A stretch of DNA of 64,000 nucleotides from NCBI RefSeq assembly GCF_031082405.1, contig NZ_JAVHJU010000075.1, positions 1 through 64,000 on the forward strand, given 5' to 3'. The position numbers and the translations under genes are program-made. The notes below the pieces were generated by a model. The model made no database searches. It worked only from the letters and a program-made list of their open reading frames with translations, and was not told where the DNA came from. Position 1 is the stretch's first letter. Each line of letters opens with the position of its first letter. Source of the stretch: Amycolatopsis sp. A133. GTDB taxonomy: Bacteria; Actinomycetota; Actinomycetes; Mycobacteriales; Pseudonocardiaceae. Positions 32,502-43,382 of this stretch are shown one piece after another.

Positions 32502-33608
32502 TTACGCGCGGGAGTAGAAGGGCAGGGCGACGACCTCGACGGGCTCGATCCTGCCCCGGATGTCGACGGAGAGCTCGGTGCCGGGCTCGGCGTACGCCCG
32601 ATCGACGTACGCCATGGCAATCGGGTAACCGAGCGTCGGCGACAGCGCGCCGCTGGTGACCTCGCCGATCTCGGTGCCGTCGGCCAGCACCGCATAACCG
32701 TGCCGCGGAGCACGTCGACCGGCGCCGCGAAGGCCGACCCGCACCCGCGGGACGTCCTCCTTGGACCGTTCTTCCAAAGCCGCGCGGCCGACGAAGTCGC
32801 CCGGCTTCTCGAACTTGACGACGCGGCCGAGCCCGGCCTCGAACGGGCTCTGCTCGACCGTGAGCTCGTTGCCGTACAGCGGCATCCCGGCTTCCAGCCG
32901 CAGCGTGTCGCGGCAAGCGAGGCCCGCCGGGACCAGGCCGTGCGGCTCGCCGGCCTCGAGCAGCAAGCGCCACAGCGCCGGTGCCTCGTCCGCGTCGACG
33001 AACAGCTCGAAGCCGTCCTCGCCGGTGTAGCCGGTGCGGGCGAGCAGGACGTCGTGGCCCTTCACGGACGCCGGGACGCTGGCGTAGTACTTCAGCGCGT
33101 CCAGGTCCGCGTCGGTGACCGCGCCGAGGATCGCCGCGGCGTTCGGGCCCTGGACCGCGATCAGCGCAGTGGTCTCGGACCGGTCGTCGACGACCGCGTC
33201 GAAGCCCGCGACCCGCTCGGCCAGTGCGTCCGCGACGACCTGCGCGTTGCCCGCGTTCGCCACGACCAGGTAGTGCTCGTCGGCCAGCCGGTAGACGACC
33301 AGGTCGTCCAGGACGCCGCCCTCGGCGTTGCAGATCATCGTGTACCGCGCGCGGCCCGGCTTGACCCCGGTGAGGTTGCCGACCAGCGCGAAGTCCAGGA
33401 CGTCGGCCGCCTGCTTGCCGGTGACGTGGATTTCGGCCATGTGCGAGAGGTCGAACAGCCCGGCCGCCTCGCGGACGGCCTTGTGCTCGGCCAGCTCGCT
33501 GGCGTAGCGGACCGGCATGGACCAGCCGGCGAAGTCGGTGAACAGCGCACCGAGTCCCTTGTGGACTCCGTGCAGGGAGGTCTCTTTCGATACTTCAGCG
33601 CGAGACAC
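32502..33608 (-). CDS. gcvT: Aminomethyltransferase (glycine cleavage T protein)
   Basis: A 368-residue folate-binding enzyme with motifs FTDFAGWSMPVRY, FDLSHMAEIHVTG, ARTGYTGEDGFELF and ACRDTLRLEAGMPLYGNEL, and a C-terminal barrel ending PFYSRA. It transfers the methylene group from the H protein arm to tetrahydrofolate and releases ammonia. GTG at 33608 lies 4 bases after the gcvP stop and has GAAGG upstream, so translation is coupled to gcvP. Confidence 0.96.
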   Translation of the reverse strand: MSRAEVSKETSLHGVHKGLGALFTDFAGWSMPVRYASELAEHKAVREAAGLFDLSHMAEIHVTGKQAADVLDFALVGNLTGVKPGRARYTMICNAEGGVLDDLVVYRLADEHYLVVANAGNAQVVADALAERVAGFDAVVDDRSETTALIAVQGPNAAAILGAVTDADLDALKYYASVPASVKGHDVLLARTGYTGEDGFELFVDADEAPALWRLLLEAGEPHGLVPAGLACRDTLRLEAGMPLYGNELTVEQSPFEAGLGRVVKFEKPGDFVGRAALEERSKEDVPRVRVGLRGAGRRAPRHGYAVLADGTEIGEVTSGALSPTLGYPIAMAYVDRAYAEPGTELSVDIRGRIEPVEVVALPFYSRA

Positions 33609-33612
33609 GGGT

Positions 33613-36444
<2,832 letters not shown>

Positions 36445-36489
36445 GGGGAGCTCCTCGGGCCGGGCACCGGACAGAACGGTGCGCTGGGA

Positions 36490-36670
36490 ACTCCCCCTCT
36501 GTCATGGCACCTGAGAGTTTCACCGTGGGCGACACGGCTTTCACCTTGGGTGAGGCGCGGGTGCGCCTGCTTTCCAGAGTGGCCTCGCGCGAAGCGGTAG
36601 CAGGTACCTGAGAGATTCCGGGGAGTTTGCTCCTTCGGTGCCCCACCGACTTCGTGAGGGCTCTCCCGCC
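36490..36670 (-). promoter_or_regulatory. Tandem glycine riboswitch
   Basis: Read on the minus strand, the leader of gcvP shows both aptamers: GGGAGAG near 36670, CCGAAGGAGCAAACTCCCC, GGAATCTCTCAGG, then ACTCTGGAAAG, then the second aptamer with CACCCAAGGTG, GAAACTCTCAGGTGCCATGA and CAGAGGGGGAG ending at about 36490. These match the conserved glycine-binding cores in order and spacing. Glycine binding normally switches such leaders on. It ends about 46 bases before the gcvP start. Confidence 0.92.
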
Positions 36671-36792
36671 TCGGCTCTACGGCCCGATCTGCAGTTGTGG
36701 CGGTTACGGTACCCGGCGCCGCCGACCATCGTCTACATCACCCGACCAACGCCACAGTGACCCTCGACCCCGCCTCGACGAGCGCCCACGGA

Positions 36793-36819
36793 AGGTCCCG
36801 AATGAGTCATTCGCGACCT
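36793..36819. repeat. AATGA-S-TCATT palindrome, extended copy
   Basis: A 27-base near-perfect palindrome: arms AGGTCCCGAATGA and TCATTCGCGACCT around a central G. Same family as 19978 and 20008, here in the opposite orientation. It contains the stop codon of the neighbouring HTH gene (36807-36809). Confidence 0.8.
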
Positions 36820-38102
36820 CCGGCGACCCGGCGGACCACCCGGCCGGCCAGCGCCGGCGGGCGGCGGACCCGGCCCGAGGGCAGGACCAGGCGTTTCAAC
36901 GGGCCGCCGAGCGGCACCGGCGGGAGGCCCGCGCCCAAAAGGACCTGCTCGACGATCTGCTCGGCGTGCCACGCCACCGAGTCGTTGAGCCGGTCCAGCG
37001 ACGGCCGGTCGCCGTCGAAGATGTCCTCGTCGGCGAGCGTCACCTCGAAGTACGCGCAGCACGGCGGGACCGAGATGGCCTCCTCGATCGCCCGCGCTGC
37101 GTCGAGGGGATCGGCGAAACCCGCTTCGAGCAGCGCCGACCGGTAGATCCGGGCCGCCCGTGCCCGCATCCTCGGCCCGTACCGGACCACAACCGGGAGC
37201 CGTCCGGTCAGGTCGGGCACGGCGAGGCCGTGCAGCAGCATGATCGGCGGTACCGAGTGCACCAGCCGCGGCGCGGGCTCGGCCAGCTCGCGGGCGGTGA
37301 TCCCGACCCGGTCGGCCATCGTGTCGGGGAGGCCGAAGTAGCGGAAGTCGACGTTGCCGAACCCGAGCCCGTCCGCGACCAGCGACGCCAGCAGCTCGCC
37401 GTAGCCCCAGATCGGCGACAGCACGACCACCGGCGGCGCGGCGACGACCGGCGACGGCGCGGGCGGCCGCGTCGCCTCCTGCTCGGGCACCTGGATCACC
37501 AGCCGGGGCGGCTCGTGCCAGTCGTGCACCTCCGCGACCCGCCAGTACAGCCCGAGCGGCCGCCACAGCTCGCCGAGGACGTCGTGCTCGAGCACCCGCC
37601 GGACCTCGGCGTCGGAGTACGGGAAGTCCCGCGGCGGCACGATCCCGACGTAGTGGTGGTAGGTGACGCGGACCTCGTCGCCGCGAGTGGCCGACCGGAT
37701 CCGCATCTCCCAGTCGATCGGCGACGCCGCGATCGCGTTCGCCACCTGCGTACCCGGCGAGGAGTAGACGAGCGCCGTGGCCTGCCGCAAGAACTGCGCG
37801 GCCTGGTCGATGCCTTCCCGCAGGGCCTTCGCCGCCTGCGCCACGTGGACCGGCGAAGCCAGCGAATCGGGCAACACCCCGGCGACGCGCAGGAGCTCGG
37901 CCTCCCCGAGCCCGGTGACCTCGGCGAGCTCGGCCCAGTGGTCGAAGACGGTCACCTTCGGCGCGTGCCGGTGCTCGATCCAGCTGCGCAGCGTCGACGT
38001 CGGAACGCCGATGCGCCGCGCGGCCTCGTCGAGGGAGAGCCCCCGCGCGCGGATGCCGGCCCGGACCGCTTCCGCCCACTCGTCGGCGCGCCAGTGCGTC
38101 AC
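36807..38102 (-). CDS. HTH-domain regulator with large uncharacterised C-terminal domain
   Basis: A 431-residue protein. Residues 5-65 form an Xre-type helix-turn-helix (SLDEAARRIGVPTSTLRSWIEHRHAPKV). Residues about 90-430 are an unknown alpha/beta region with WEMRIRSATRGDEVRVTYHHY, a Pro-rich linker near 225 and a Walker-like segment ending VCY-poor: no P-loop is seen. Motifs such as FRYFGLPDTMADRVGI and VPPCCAYFEVTLADEDIFDGD look enzymatic or sensory but I cannot name them. Its last codons lie in a dispersed palindrome. It is divergent from a small membrane protein gene. Confidence 0.7.
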   Translation of the reverse strand: MTHWRADEWAEAVRAGIRARGLSLDEAARRIGVPTSTLRSWIEHRHAPKVTVFDHWAELAEVTGLGEAELLRVAGVLPDSLASPVHVAQAAKALREGIDQAAQFLRQATALVYSSPGTQVANAIAASPIDWEMRIRSATRGDEVRVTYHHYVGIVPPRDFPYSDAEVRRVLEHDVLGELWRPLGLYWRVAEVHDWHEPPRLVIQVPEQEATRPPAPSPVVAAPPVVVLSPIWGYGELLASLVADGLGFGNVDFRYFGLPDTMADRVGITARELAEPAPRLVHSVPPIMLLHGLAVPDLTGRLPVVVRYGPRMRARAARIYRSALLEAGFADPLDAARAIEEAISVPPCCAYFEVTLADEDIFDGDRPSLDRLNDSVAWHAEQIVEQVLLGAGLPPVPLGGPLKRLVLPSGRVRRPPALAGRVVRRVAGGRE

Positions 38103-38173
38103 CTCACAAAACTAACGAAACCCGCTAGCTTTGCGCAGGGACAAACCGCCCACGGCGCTCCGACGCTGGTCAC

Positions 38174-38371
38174 ATGACGACCACCATCATCGCCCTGACC
38201 CTGATCGTCGGCGTGCTGACCTTCGCCGCCGGCGCCTTCCTGGCCTCCGAAATCGCCGTGCGCGTGCTGCGCCGCCGGGAAAAGCTGGTGTCCGAGGAGC
38301 GCAAGAAACTCAACGCCGCCTGGAGCTACCTGCGGGAGGTCTACGGCGTCAAGAAACCGACCAAGCGTTAG
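38174..38371 (+). CDS. Small membrane protein
   Basis: A 65-residue protein: one N-terminal transmembrane helix (residues 4-27, TIIALTLIVGVLTFAAGAFL) and a basic cytosolic helix (RRREKLVSEERKKLNAAWSYL). Function unknown. Its stop codon overlaps that of the convergent SDR gene by 2 bases. Confidence 0.65.
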   Translation: MTTTIIALTLIVGVLTFAAGAFLASEIAVRVLRRREKLVSEERKKLNAAWSYLREVYGVKKPTKR

Positions 38372-39135
38372 ATCGGGGTGACGTACGCGCCGGAGATGCC
38401 GCCGTCGACCAGGAACTGCGACGCCGTGATGAAGCTGGCGTCGTCGCTGGCCAGGAAGGCGACCGCGCCCGCGATCTCCTCCGGCTCGGCGAACCGGCCG
38501 ACCGGCACGTGCACCAGGCGCCGCGCCGCGCGTTCCGGGTCCTTCGCGAACAGCTCCTTGAGCAGCGGGGTGTTGACCGGCCCCGGGCACAGCGCGTTGA
38601 CGCGGATGTTCTCCCGCGCGAACTGCACGCCGAGCTCGCGGCTCATCGCCAGCACGCCGCCCTTGGACGCGGTGTAGGAGATCTGCGAGGTCGCCGCGCC
38701 CATCACCGCCACGAACGACGCCGTGTTGATGATCGACCCCTTGCCCTGGCGCTGCATGTGCGGCAGGACGGCCTTGCAGCAGTGGTACACCGACGTCAGG
38801 TTGACCCGCTGCACGCGGTCCCACGCCTCGATGCCGGTGGTGAGGATGGAGTCGTCCTCGGGCGGCGAGATGCCGGCGTTGTTGAAGGCGACGTCGACCG
38901 AGCCGAACTGCTCCACCGTGCTGTGGAACAGGTTCTCGACCTGCTCGGCGTCGGTGACGTCGGTCTGGATGAACGCGCCGCCGATCTCGTCGGCGGCCGC
39001 CTTGCCCTCGGCGGGGGTGAGGTCCGCGATGACGACCTTCGCACCTTCGCTCGCCAGGCGGCGGGCCGAGGCGAGGCCGATGCCGCTCGCCCCGCCGGTG
39101 ATGACCGCGACGCGGCCTTCGAAACGCTGGACCAT
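38368..39135 (-). CDS. SDR oxidoreductase of the glnA4 cluster (Rv2857c-like)
   Basis: A 255-residue classical SDR: VITGGASGIGLASARRL at residues 11-27, Asp after beta-2 (VVIADLT) for NAD, NNAGISPPEDD, and YTASKGGVLAMSREL with the catalytic Tyr and Lys. It is the last gene of the four-gene cluster, its ATG sharing one base with the aldehyde dehydrogenase stop (TAATG). M. tuberculosis has the same order. It probably oxidises or reduces an intermediate of amine breakdown; the exact substrate is unknown. Confidence 0.88.
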   Translation of the reverse strand: MVQRFEGRVAVITGGASGIGLASARRLASEGAKVVIADLTPAEGKAAADEIGGAFIQTDVTDAEQVENLFHSTVEQFGSVDVAFNNAGISPPEDDSILTTGIEAWDRVQRVNLTSVYHCCKAVLPHMQRQGKGSIINTASFVAVMGAATSQISYTASKGGVLAMSRELGVQFARENIRVNALCPGPVNTPLLKELFAKDPERAARRLVHVPVGRFAEPEEIAGAVAFLASDDASFITASQFLVDGGISGAYVTPI

Positions 39136-40502
39136 TACTCCTCCGTGCTCAGAAAGACGTTCTTGGTTTCGGTGAACGCCGCCGCGGCGTCCGGGCCGAG
39201 CTCGCGGCCGAGGCCGGACTGCTTGAAGCCGCCGAACGGCGTCCAGTAGCGCACCGACGAGTGCGAGTTGACCGAGAGGTTGCCGGCTTCGACGCCGCGC
39301 GCGACCCGGAACGCGCGGCCGGCGTCGCGGGTCCAGATCGACCCGGACAGGCCGTACTCGGTCGTGTTGGCCATCCGGATCGCGTCGGCCTCCTCCGCGA
39401 ACGGCACGACGGCGACGACCGGGCCGAAGACTTCCTCCGCCGCGACCGGGTGGTGCAGGTCCGGCGGGGTGAGGACGGTCGGCGGGAACCAGAAGCCGCG
39501 GCCGGTGGGCGCGGTGCCGCGGAACGCGACCGGCGCGTCGCCGGGCACGTAGGAAGCGACCTTCTCCCGGTGCGCGGCCGAAATGAGCGGACCCATCTCG
39601 GTCTTCTCGTCGGCGGGGTCGCCGACGACGACGCCGTGCACCGCGGGCTCGAGCAGCTCCATGAACCGGTCGTACGCGCTCGTCTGCACCAGGATGAGCG
39701 ACCGGGCGCAGCAGTCCTGGCCGGCGTTGTCGAAGACGCCGTAGGGCGCGGTCGCCGCGGCCTTCTCCAGGTCGGAGTCGGCGAAGACGATGTTGGCGTT
39801 CTTGCCGCCGAGCTCCAGCGTCACGCGCTTCACCTGCGCCGCGCAGCCCGCCATGATCTGCTTGCCGACCTCGGTGGAGCCGGTGAACACGACCTTCCGC
39901 ACGGCCGGGTGGTCGACGAACCGCTGCCCGACCACGGACCCCTTGCCGGGCAGCACCTGGAAGACGTCCTCCGGGATACCGGCTTCGCGGGCCAGTTCGG
40001 CCAGCCGGACGGCCGTCAGCGGCGTCAGCTCGGCGGGCTTGAGGACAACGGTGTTCCCGGCGGCGAGCGCGGGCGCGAACCCCCAGCCGGCGATCGGCAT
40101 CGGGAAGTTCCACGGCACGATCACGCCCACCACGCCCAGGGGTTCCTGGAAGGTGACGTTGATGCCGCCCGGCACCGGGATCTGCTGGCCGATCAGGCGT
40201 TCCGGGGCCGCCGAGTAGTAGTTGAGGACGTCGCGGACGTTGCCCGCCTCCCAGCGGGCGTTGCCGATGGTGTGCCCGGAGTTCTCGACCTCCAGCCGCG
40301 CGAGGTGCTCGATGTCGGCCTCGACGGCGTCGGCGAAGCGGCGCAGCAGCCGCGCGCGGTCGCCGGGGGTGACGTCGCGCCAGGCCGGGAACGCCGCGTG
40401 GGCGCGGGCGATCGCCGCGTCGGTCTCTTCGGCGCTCGTCAGCGGGACCGTCCGCACCACCTCCTCGGTGGCCGGGTTCAGGACGTCGAAACTGGTGGTC
40501 AT
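39135..40502 (-). CDS. Aldehyde dehydrogenase (AldC/PuuC-like)
   Basis: A 455-residue NAD(P)-dependent aldehyde dehydrogenase. Catalytic Glu in VTLELGGKNANIVF and catalytic Cys in NAGQDCCARS, with VIVPWNFPMPIAGW and GSTEVGKQIMAG for the cofactor. In this context it would oxidise a gamma-glutamyl aminoaldehyde to the acid. The ATG overlaps the hydrolase stop by 4 bases (ATGA). Confidence 0.92.
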   Translation of the reverse strand: MTTSFDVLNPATEEVVRTVPLTSAEETDAAIARAHAAFPAWRDVTPGDRARLLRRFADAVEADIEHLARLEVENSGHTIGNARWEAGNVRDVLNYYSAAPERLIGQQIPVPGGINVTFQEPLGVVGVIVPWNFPMPIAGWGFAPALAAGNTVVLKPAELTPLTAVRLAELAREAGIPEDVFQVLPGKGSVVGQRFVDHPAVRKVVFTGSTEVGKQIMAGCAAQVKRVTLELGGKNANIVFADSDLEKAAATAPYGVFDNAGQDCCARSLILVQTSAYDRFMELLEPAVHGVVVGDPADEKTEMGPLISAAHREKVASYVPGDAPVAFRGTAPTGRGFWFPPTVLTPPDLHHPVAAEEVFGPVVAVVPFAEEADAIRMANTTEYGLSGSIWTRDAGRAFRVARGVEAGNLSVNSHSSVRYWTPFGGFKQSGLGRELGPDAAAAFTETKNVFLSTEE

Positions 40503-41215
40503 CGGTTCTCCTTGCTCGCTTCGACGAGAGCCTGGAACAGCCGGACGTCGTCGGTGTCCTGCTCGGGGTGCCACTGGACGCCCAGCGTGAACTCGCCGGG
40601 CACCTCCGCGGCCTCGATCGTGCCGTCGGCGGCCCACCCGACGGCCTCCAGGCCGGCGCCGAGCCGGTCGATCGCCTGGTGGTGGTAGCACAGGGTCTTG
40701 GTTTCCGAGCCCAGGATCGCCGCCGCTCTGCTGCCCTCGGCCAGGGTGACCGTGCCCCGGCCGAACGTCGCCGGCGCGGGCTGGTGCTCGGTGGTGCCCG
40801 CGCTTTCGGGCAGGTGCTGGGCCAGGGTGCCACCGAGGGCGACGCTGATCACCTGCAGGCCGCGGCACACACCGAGCACCGGTTTGCCCGCCTTGCGCGC
40901 GGCCGCGAACAGGCCGAACTCGAAGGCGTCGCGCTCCGGCCGGACGTAGGTGGCCGGGTGCGGCTCGTGGCCGTAGCGTTCCGGCTCGACGTCGGCGCCG
41001 CCGGTGAGCACCAGCCCGTCCACAGTGGACACCAGCCGGTCGTACGCAGCCGACACCGGCGGCAGCAGCACCGGGACGCCGCCCGCCGCGACGACGCAGT
41101 CGACGTAGACCCGGTGCAGCAGCACGGCTTCGGTTTCCCAGACCAGGAACTTCGCGGGTTCCAGGTAGGCGGTGAGGCCGATGACGGGCCGGTCGTCAGA
41201 GCCGTTCGAAGCCAC
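40499..41215 (-). CDS. Gamma-glutamyl-GABA hydrolase-like (class I glutamine amidotransferase, PuuD family)
   Basis: A 238-residue peptidase C26-type protein: nucleophile Cys in VLGVCRGLQVIS, catalytic His in LGVQWHPEQD, DGLVLTGGADVEP for the oxyanion region. Family members release glutamate from gamma-glutamylated amines. GTG start at 41215 overlaps the glnA4-like gene by 20 bases, giving strong coupling. It removes the glutamyl group that the synthetase adds, after the aldehyde step. Confidence 0.9.
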   Translation of the reverse strand: MASNGSDDRPVIGLTAYLEPAKFLVWETEAVLLHRVYVDCVVAAGGVPVLLPPVSAAYDRLVSTVDGLVLTGGADVEPERYGHEPHPATYVRPERDAFEFGLFAAARKAGKPVLGVCRGLQVISVALGGTLAQHLPESAGTTEHQPAPATFGRGTVTLAEGSRAAAILGSETKTLCYHHQAIDRLGAGLEAVGWAADGTIEAAEVPGEFTLGVQWHPEQDTDDVRLFQALVEASKENR

Positions 41216-42560
41216 GGACGAGCTCCCAGTCGGTGACGGCGGCGTTGTAGGCGTCGATTTCGATCTTCGCCGCGTTCAGGTAGTGGTCGACGACGTCGTC
41301 GCCGAAGGCCGCGCGGGCCAGGTCGCTGCCGGCCAGGGCCGCGGCGGCCTCGGGCAGCGTGGTCGGCACGGTGTTCCGGCCGGAGTCGTAGGCGTTGCCG
41401 GTGAAGGGCTCTTCGAGCTCCAGCTCGTTCTCGATGCCATGGAGCCCGGCGGCGATGAGCGCGGCGACGGCGAGGTACGGGTTGACGTCCCCGCCCGGCA
41501 CCCGGTTCTCGACGCGCAGCGACTCGCCGTGCCCGACGACGCGCAGGGCGCAGGTGCGGTTGTCGGTGCCCCAGGCGATCGCGGTCGGCGCGAAGCTGCC
41601 GGGCACGAACCGCTTGTAGGAGTTGACGTTCGGCGCGAGGAAGTACGTCAGCTCGTGCAGCGCGGCGAGCTGGCCGGCGAGGAAGTGCTCCATCAGCTTC
41701 GAGAAGCCGTGCTCGCCGTCCCCGGCCAGCACGGCGCGGCCCTCGGCCGAGCGCAAGCTGATGTGGATGTGGCAGGAGTTGCCTTCGCGCTCGTTGTACT
41801 TCGCCATGAAGGTGAGGCTCTTGCCCTCCTGCGCGGCGATCTCCTTGGCGCCGTTCTTGTAGACGCTGTGGTTGTCGCAGGTGCTCAGCGCGTCCGTGTA
41901 GCGGAAGGCGATCTCCTGCTGGCCCGGGTTGCACTCGCCCTTGACGGACTCCGGGTAGAGCCCGGCACCGGCCATGTCGTTGCGGATGCGGCGCAGCAGC
42001 GGCTCCAGCCGCGCGGTGCCGAGCATCGAGTAGTCGACGTTGTACTGGTTGGCGGGCTTGAGGCCGTGGTAGCGCTTGTCCCAGGCGGCTTCGTAGGTGT
42101 CGTCGAAGACGATGAACTCGAGTTCGGTGCCGACGAAGGCGGCGAGCCCCCGCTCGGCGAGCCGGTCGAGCTGGCGGCGCAGGACCTGGCGCGGCGACAC
42201 CGCGACCGGACCGCCCTGCACGCGCTCGACGTCGGCCAGCACCAGCGCGGTGCCCTCGTGCCAGGGGATCTCCCGCAGCGTCTCGAGGTCGGGGCGCAGC
42301 ACAAAGTCGCCGTACCCGCTGTCCCACGAGGAAAGGGCGTACCCGCCGACGGTGTTCATGTCGACGTCGACGGCGAGCAGGTAGTTGCAGGCCTCCGTGG
42401 CGTGGCCGACGACCTCGTCCAGGAAGTACTCCGCCGAGCAGCGCTTGCCCTGCAGCCTGCCCTGCATGTCGGTGAGCGCGACGAGCACCGTGTCGATCGT
42501 GCCCGCGTCCACGCGCGCCCGGAGTTCGTCGAGCGTGAGCATGCCTCGCCTGCGTGCCAT
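41196..42560 (-). CDS. Glutamine synthetase-like gamma-glutamyl amine ligase (GlnA4/PuuA type)
   Basis: A 454-residue member of the glutamine synthetase superfamily, with the metal and ATP motifs VGTELEFIVFD, GECNPGQQEIAFRY, KYNEREGNSCHIHISL and RVENRVPGGDVNPYLAVAALI. The Tyr-adenylation loop of true GlnA is not evident. By neighbourhood (hydrolase, aldehyde dehydrogenase, SDR) it should ligate glutamate to ethanolamine or a polyamine. M. tuberculosis GlnA4 (Rv2860c) heads the same cluster. The promoter upstream is bracketed by two 30-base operator-like elements. Confidence 0.9.
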   Translation of the reverse strand: MARRRGMLTLDELRARVDAGTIDTVLVALTDMQGRLQGKRCSAEYFLDEVVGHATEACNYLLAVDVDMNTVGGYALSSWDSGYGDFVLRPDLETLREIPWHEGTALVLADVERVQGGPVAVSPRQVLRRQLDRLAERGLAAFVGTELEFIVFDDTYEAAWDKRYHGLKPANQYNVDYSMLGTARLEPLLRRIRNDMAGAGLYPESVKGECNPGQQEIAFRYTDALSTCDNHSVYKNGAKEIAAQEGKSLTFMAKYNEREGNSCHIHISLRSAEGRAVLAGDGEHGFSKLMEHFLAGQLAALHELTYFLAPNVNSYKRFVPGSFAPTAIAWGTDNRTCALRVVGHGESLRVENRVPGGDVNPYLAVAALIAAGLHGIENELELEEPFTGNAYDSGRNTVPTTLPEAAAALAGSDLARAAFGDDVVDHYLNAAKIEIDAYNAAVTDWELVRGFERL

Positions 42561-42565
42561 CGTCG

Positions 42566-42595
42566 CCCCAAAGGTTTGATCTGAATCCTTTGCGG
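42566..42595 (+). promoter_or_regulatory. Operator-like 30-base element, copy 1
   Basis: Begins CCCCAAAGGTT and ends CCTTTGCGG. It is aligned over its whole length with the minus-strand element at 42632-42661 (first 11 bases identical). Within it CAAAGG and CCTTTG are symmetrical arms. It covers the expected transcription start of the glnA4 operon. Confidence 0.6.
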
Positions 42596-42599
42596 GTTC

Positions 42600-42628
42600 T
42601 TCCTACCCGGTGACTTAGGCTGGGTCAA
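42600..42628 (-). promoter_or_regulatory. Predicted promoter of the glnA4 operon
   Basis: TTGACC (42628-42623) and TAGGAA (42605-42600) are separated by exactly 17 bases and lie 40-68 bases before the glnA4 start. The promoter is squeezed between the two operator-like elements. Confidence 0.55.
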
Positions 42629-42631
42629 CTC

Positions 42632-42661
42632 CCGAAAAGGTATTATTTTGAACCTTTGGGG
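42632..42661 (-). promoter_or_regulatory. Operator-like 30-base element, copy 2 (inverted)
   Basis: On the minus strand it begins CCCCAAAGGTT and ends ACCTTTTCGG, matching copy 1 apart from the A/T-rich middle. The two copies face each other across 36 bases, an arrangement fit for dimer-dimer repression or looping. It also lies upstream of the stress protein gene on the plus strand. Confidence 0.6.
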
Positions 42662-42770
42662 TGACGGCCGGATTGTCCGGGTTGCCCGGCTGAGAAGAGT
42701 CTGTGAATCCGCTCGATCGGGAGGAAACCGGGGCACTCGCACGTTGAACCGGGCAAGAGAGGTGAGATCG

Positions 42771-43295
42771 ATGACCACAGCATTCACGCAGCAGACCACG
42801 ATCGGACAGCAGCAGGCCCGGCCCCAGCTGCCGACCCTGCCCACCGGCTGGCCGATCGGTTCGTACGAGTCCTACGAGCAGGCACAGCGGGCGGTCGACC
42901 ACCTCGCGGGCGCGGACTTCCCCGTCACCGACGTCACGATCGTGGGCGTGGAGCCGCTGCTCGTCGAGCGGGTGGCGGGCCGGATGACGTGGGGCAAGGT
43001 CCTCGGCAGCGCGGCGACGTCCGGTGCGCTGTTCGGCCTGTTCCTCGGCCTCATGCTCAGCCTGCTCAACCCGGGCGCCGGCCTGGTCCCGATCGTGATC
43101 GGCCTGGTCGCCGGGCTCGGGTTCAACCTGCTGTTCGGCGCACTGGGCTACGCGGTGAACCGGAACAAGCGCGGGTTCATCTCGCAGAGCCAGCTGGTGG
43201 CCCGCCGCTACGACGTCCTGTCCCAGCCGCGCAACGCCGAAAAGGGCCGCGCGCTGCTGGCCGACCTGGCGGCGCGCAGCGCGTTCGGCCACTGA
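42771..43295 (+). CDS. General stress protein (YflT/GSP17M-like) with membrane domain
   Basis: A 174-residue protein. The N-terminal YflT-type domain (about residues 25-65) reads GWPIGSYESYEQAQRAVDHL and VTDVTIVGVEPLLVERVAGR. It is followed by two hydrophobic helices (about 75-97 and 100-125, with glycine zippers GALFGLFLGLM and GLVAGLGFNLLFGALG) and a basic tail. Members are often stress-induced. ATG with GAGAGGTG upstream, chosen over an upstream in-frame ATG that would cover the operator. A strong hairpin follows the stop. Confidence 0.82.
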   Translation: MTTAFTQQTTIGQQQARPQLPTLPTGWPIGSYESYEQAQRAVDHLAGADFPVTDVTIVGVEPLLVERVAGRMTWGKVLGSAATSGALFGLFLGLMLSLLNPGAGLVPIVIGLVAGLGFNLLFGALGYAVNRNKRGFISQSQLVARRYDVLSQPRNAEKGRALLADLAARSAFGH

Positions 43296-43310
43296 CCGGC
43301 ACCGGAAGAT

Positions 43311-43347
43311 CGAAGGCCGCCCCCGGGAGTCCCGGAGGCGGCCTTCG
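43311..43347. terminator. Strong terminator hairpin
   Basis: Perfect 11-base arms CGAAGGCCGCC and GGCGGCCTTCG, with additional pairing CCCGGGA inside, placed 15 bases after the stress protein stop and 36 bases from the end of the convergent HAAS gene. No U-tract follows, which is usual in actinomycetes. Confidence 0.8.
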
Positions 43348-43382
43348 CCGCATCGGGAGCGGCCCCGACCGCTCCCGTCCCC

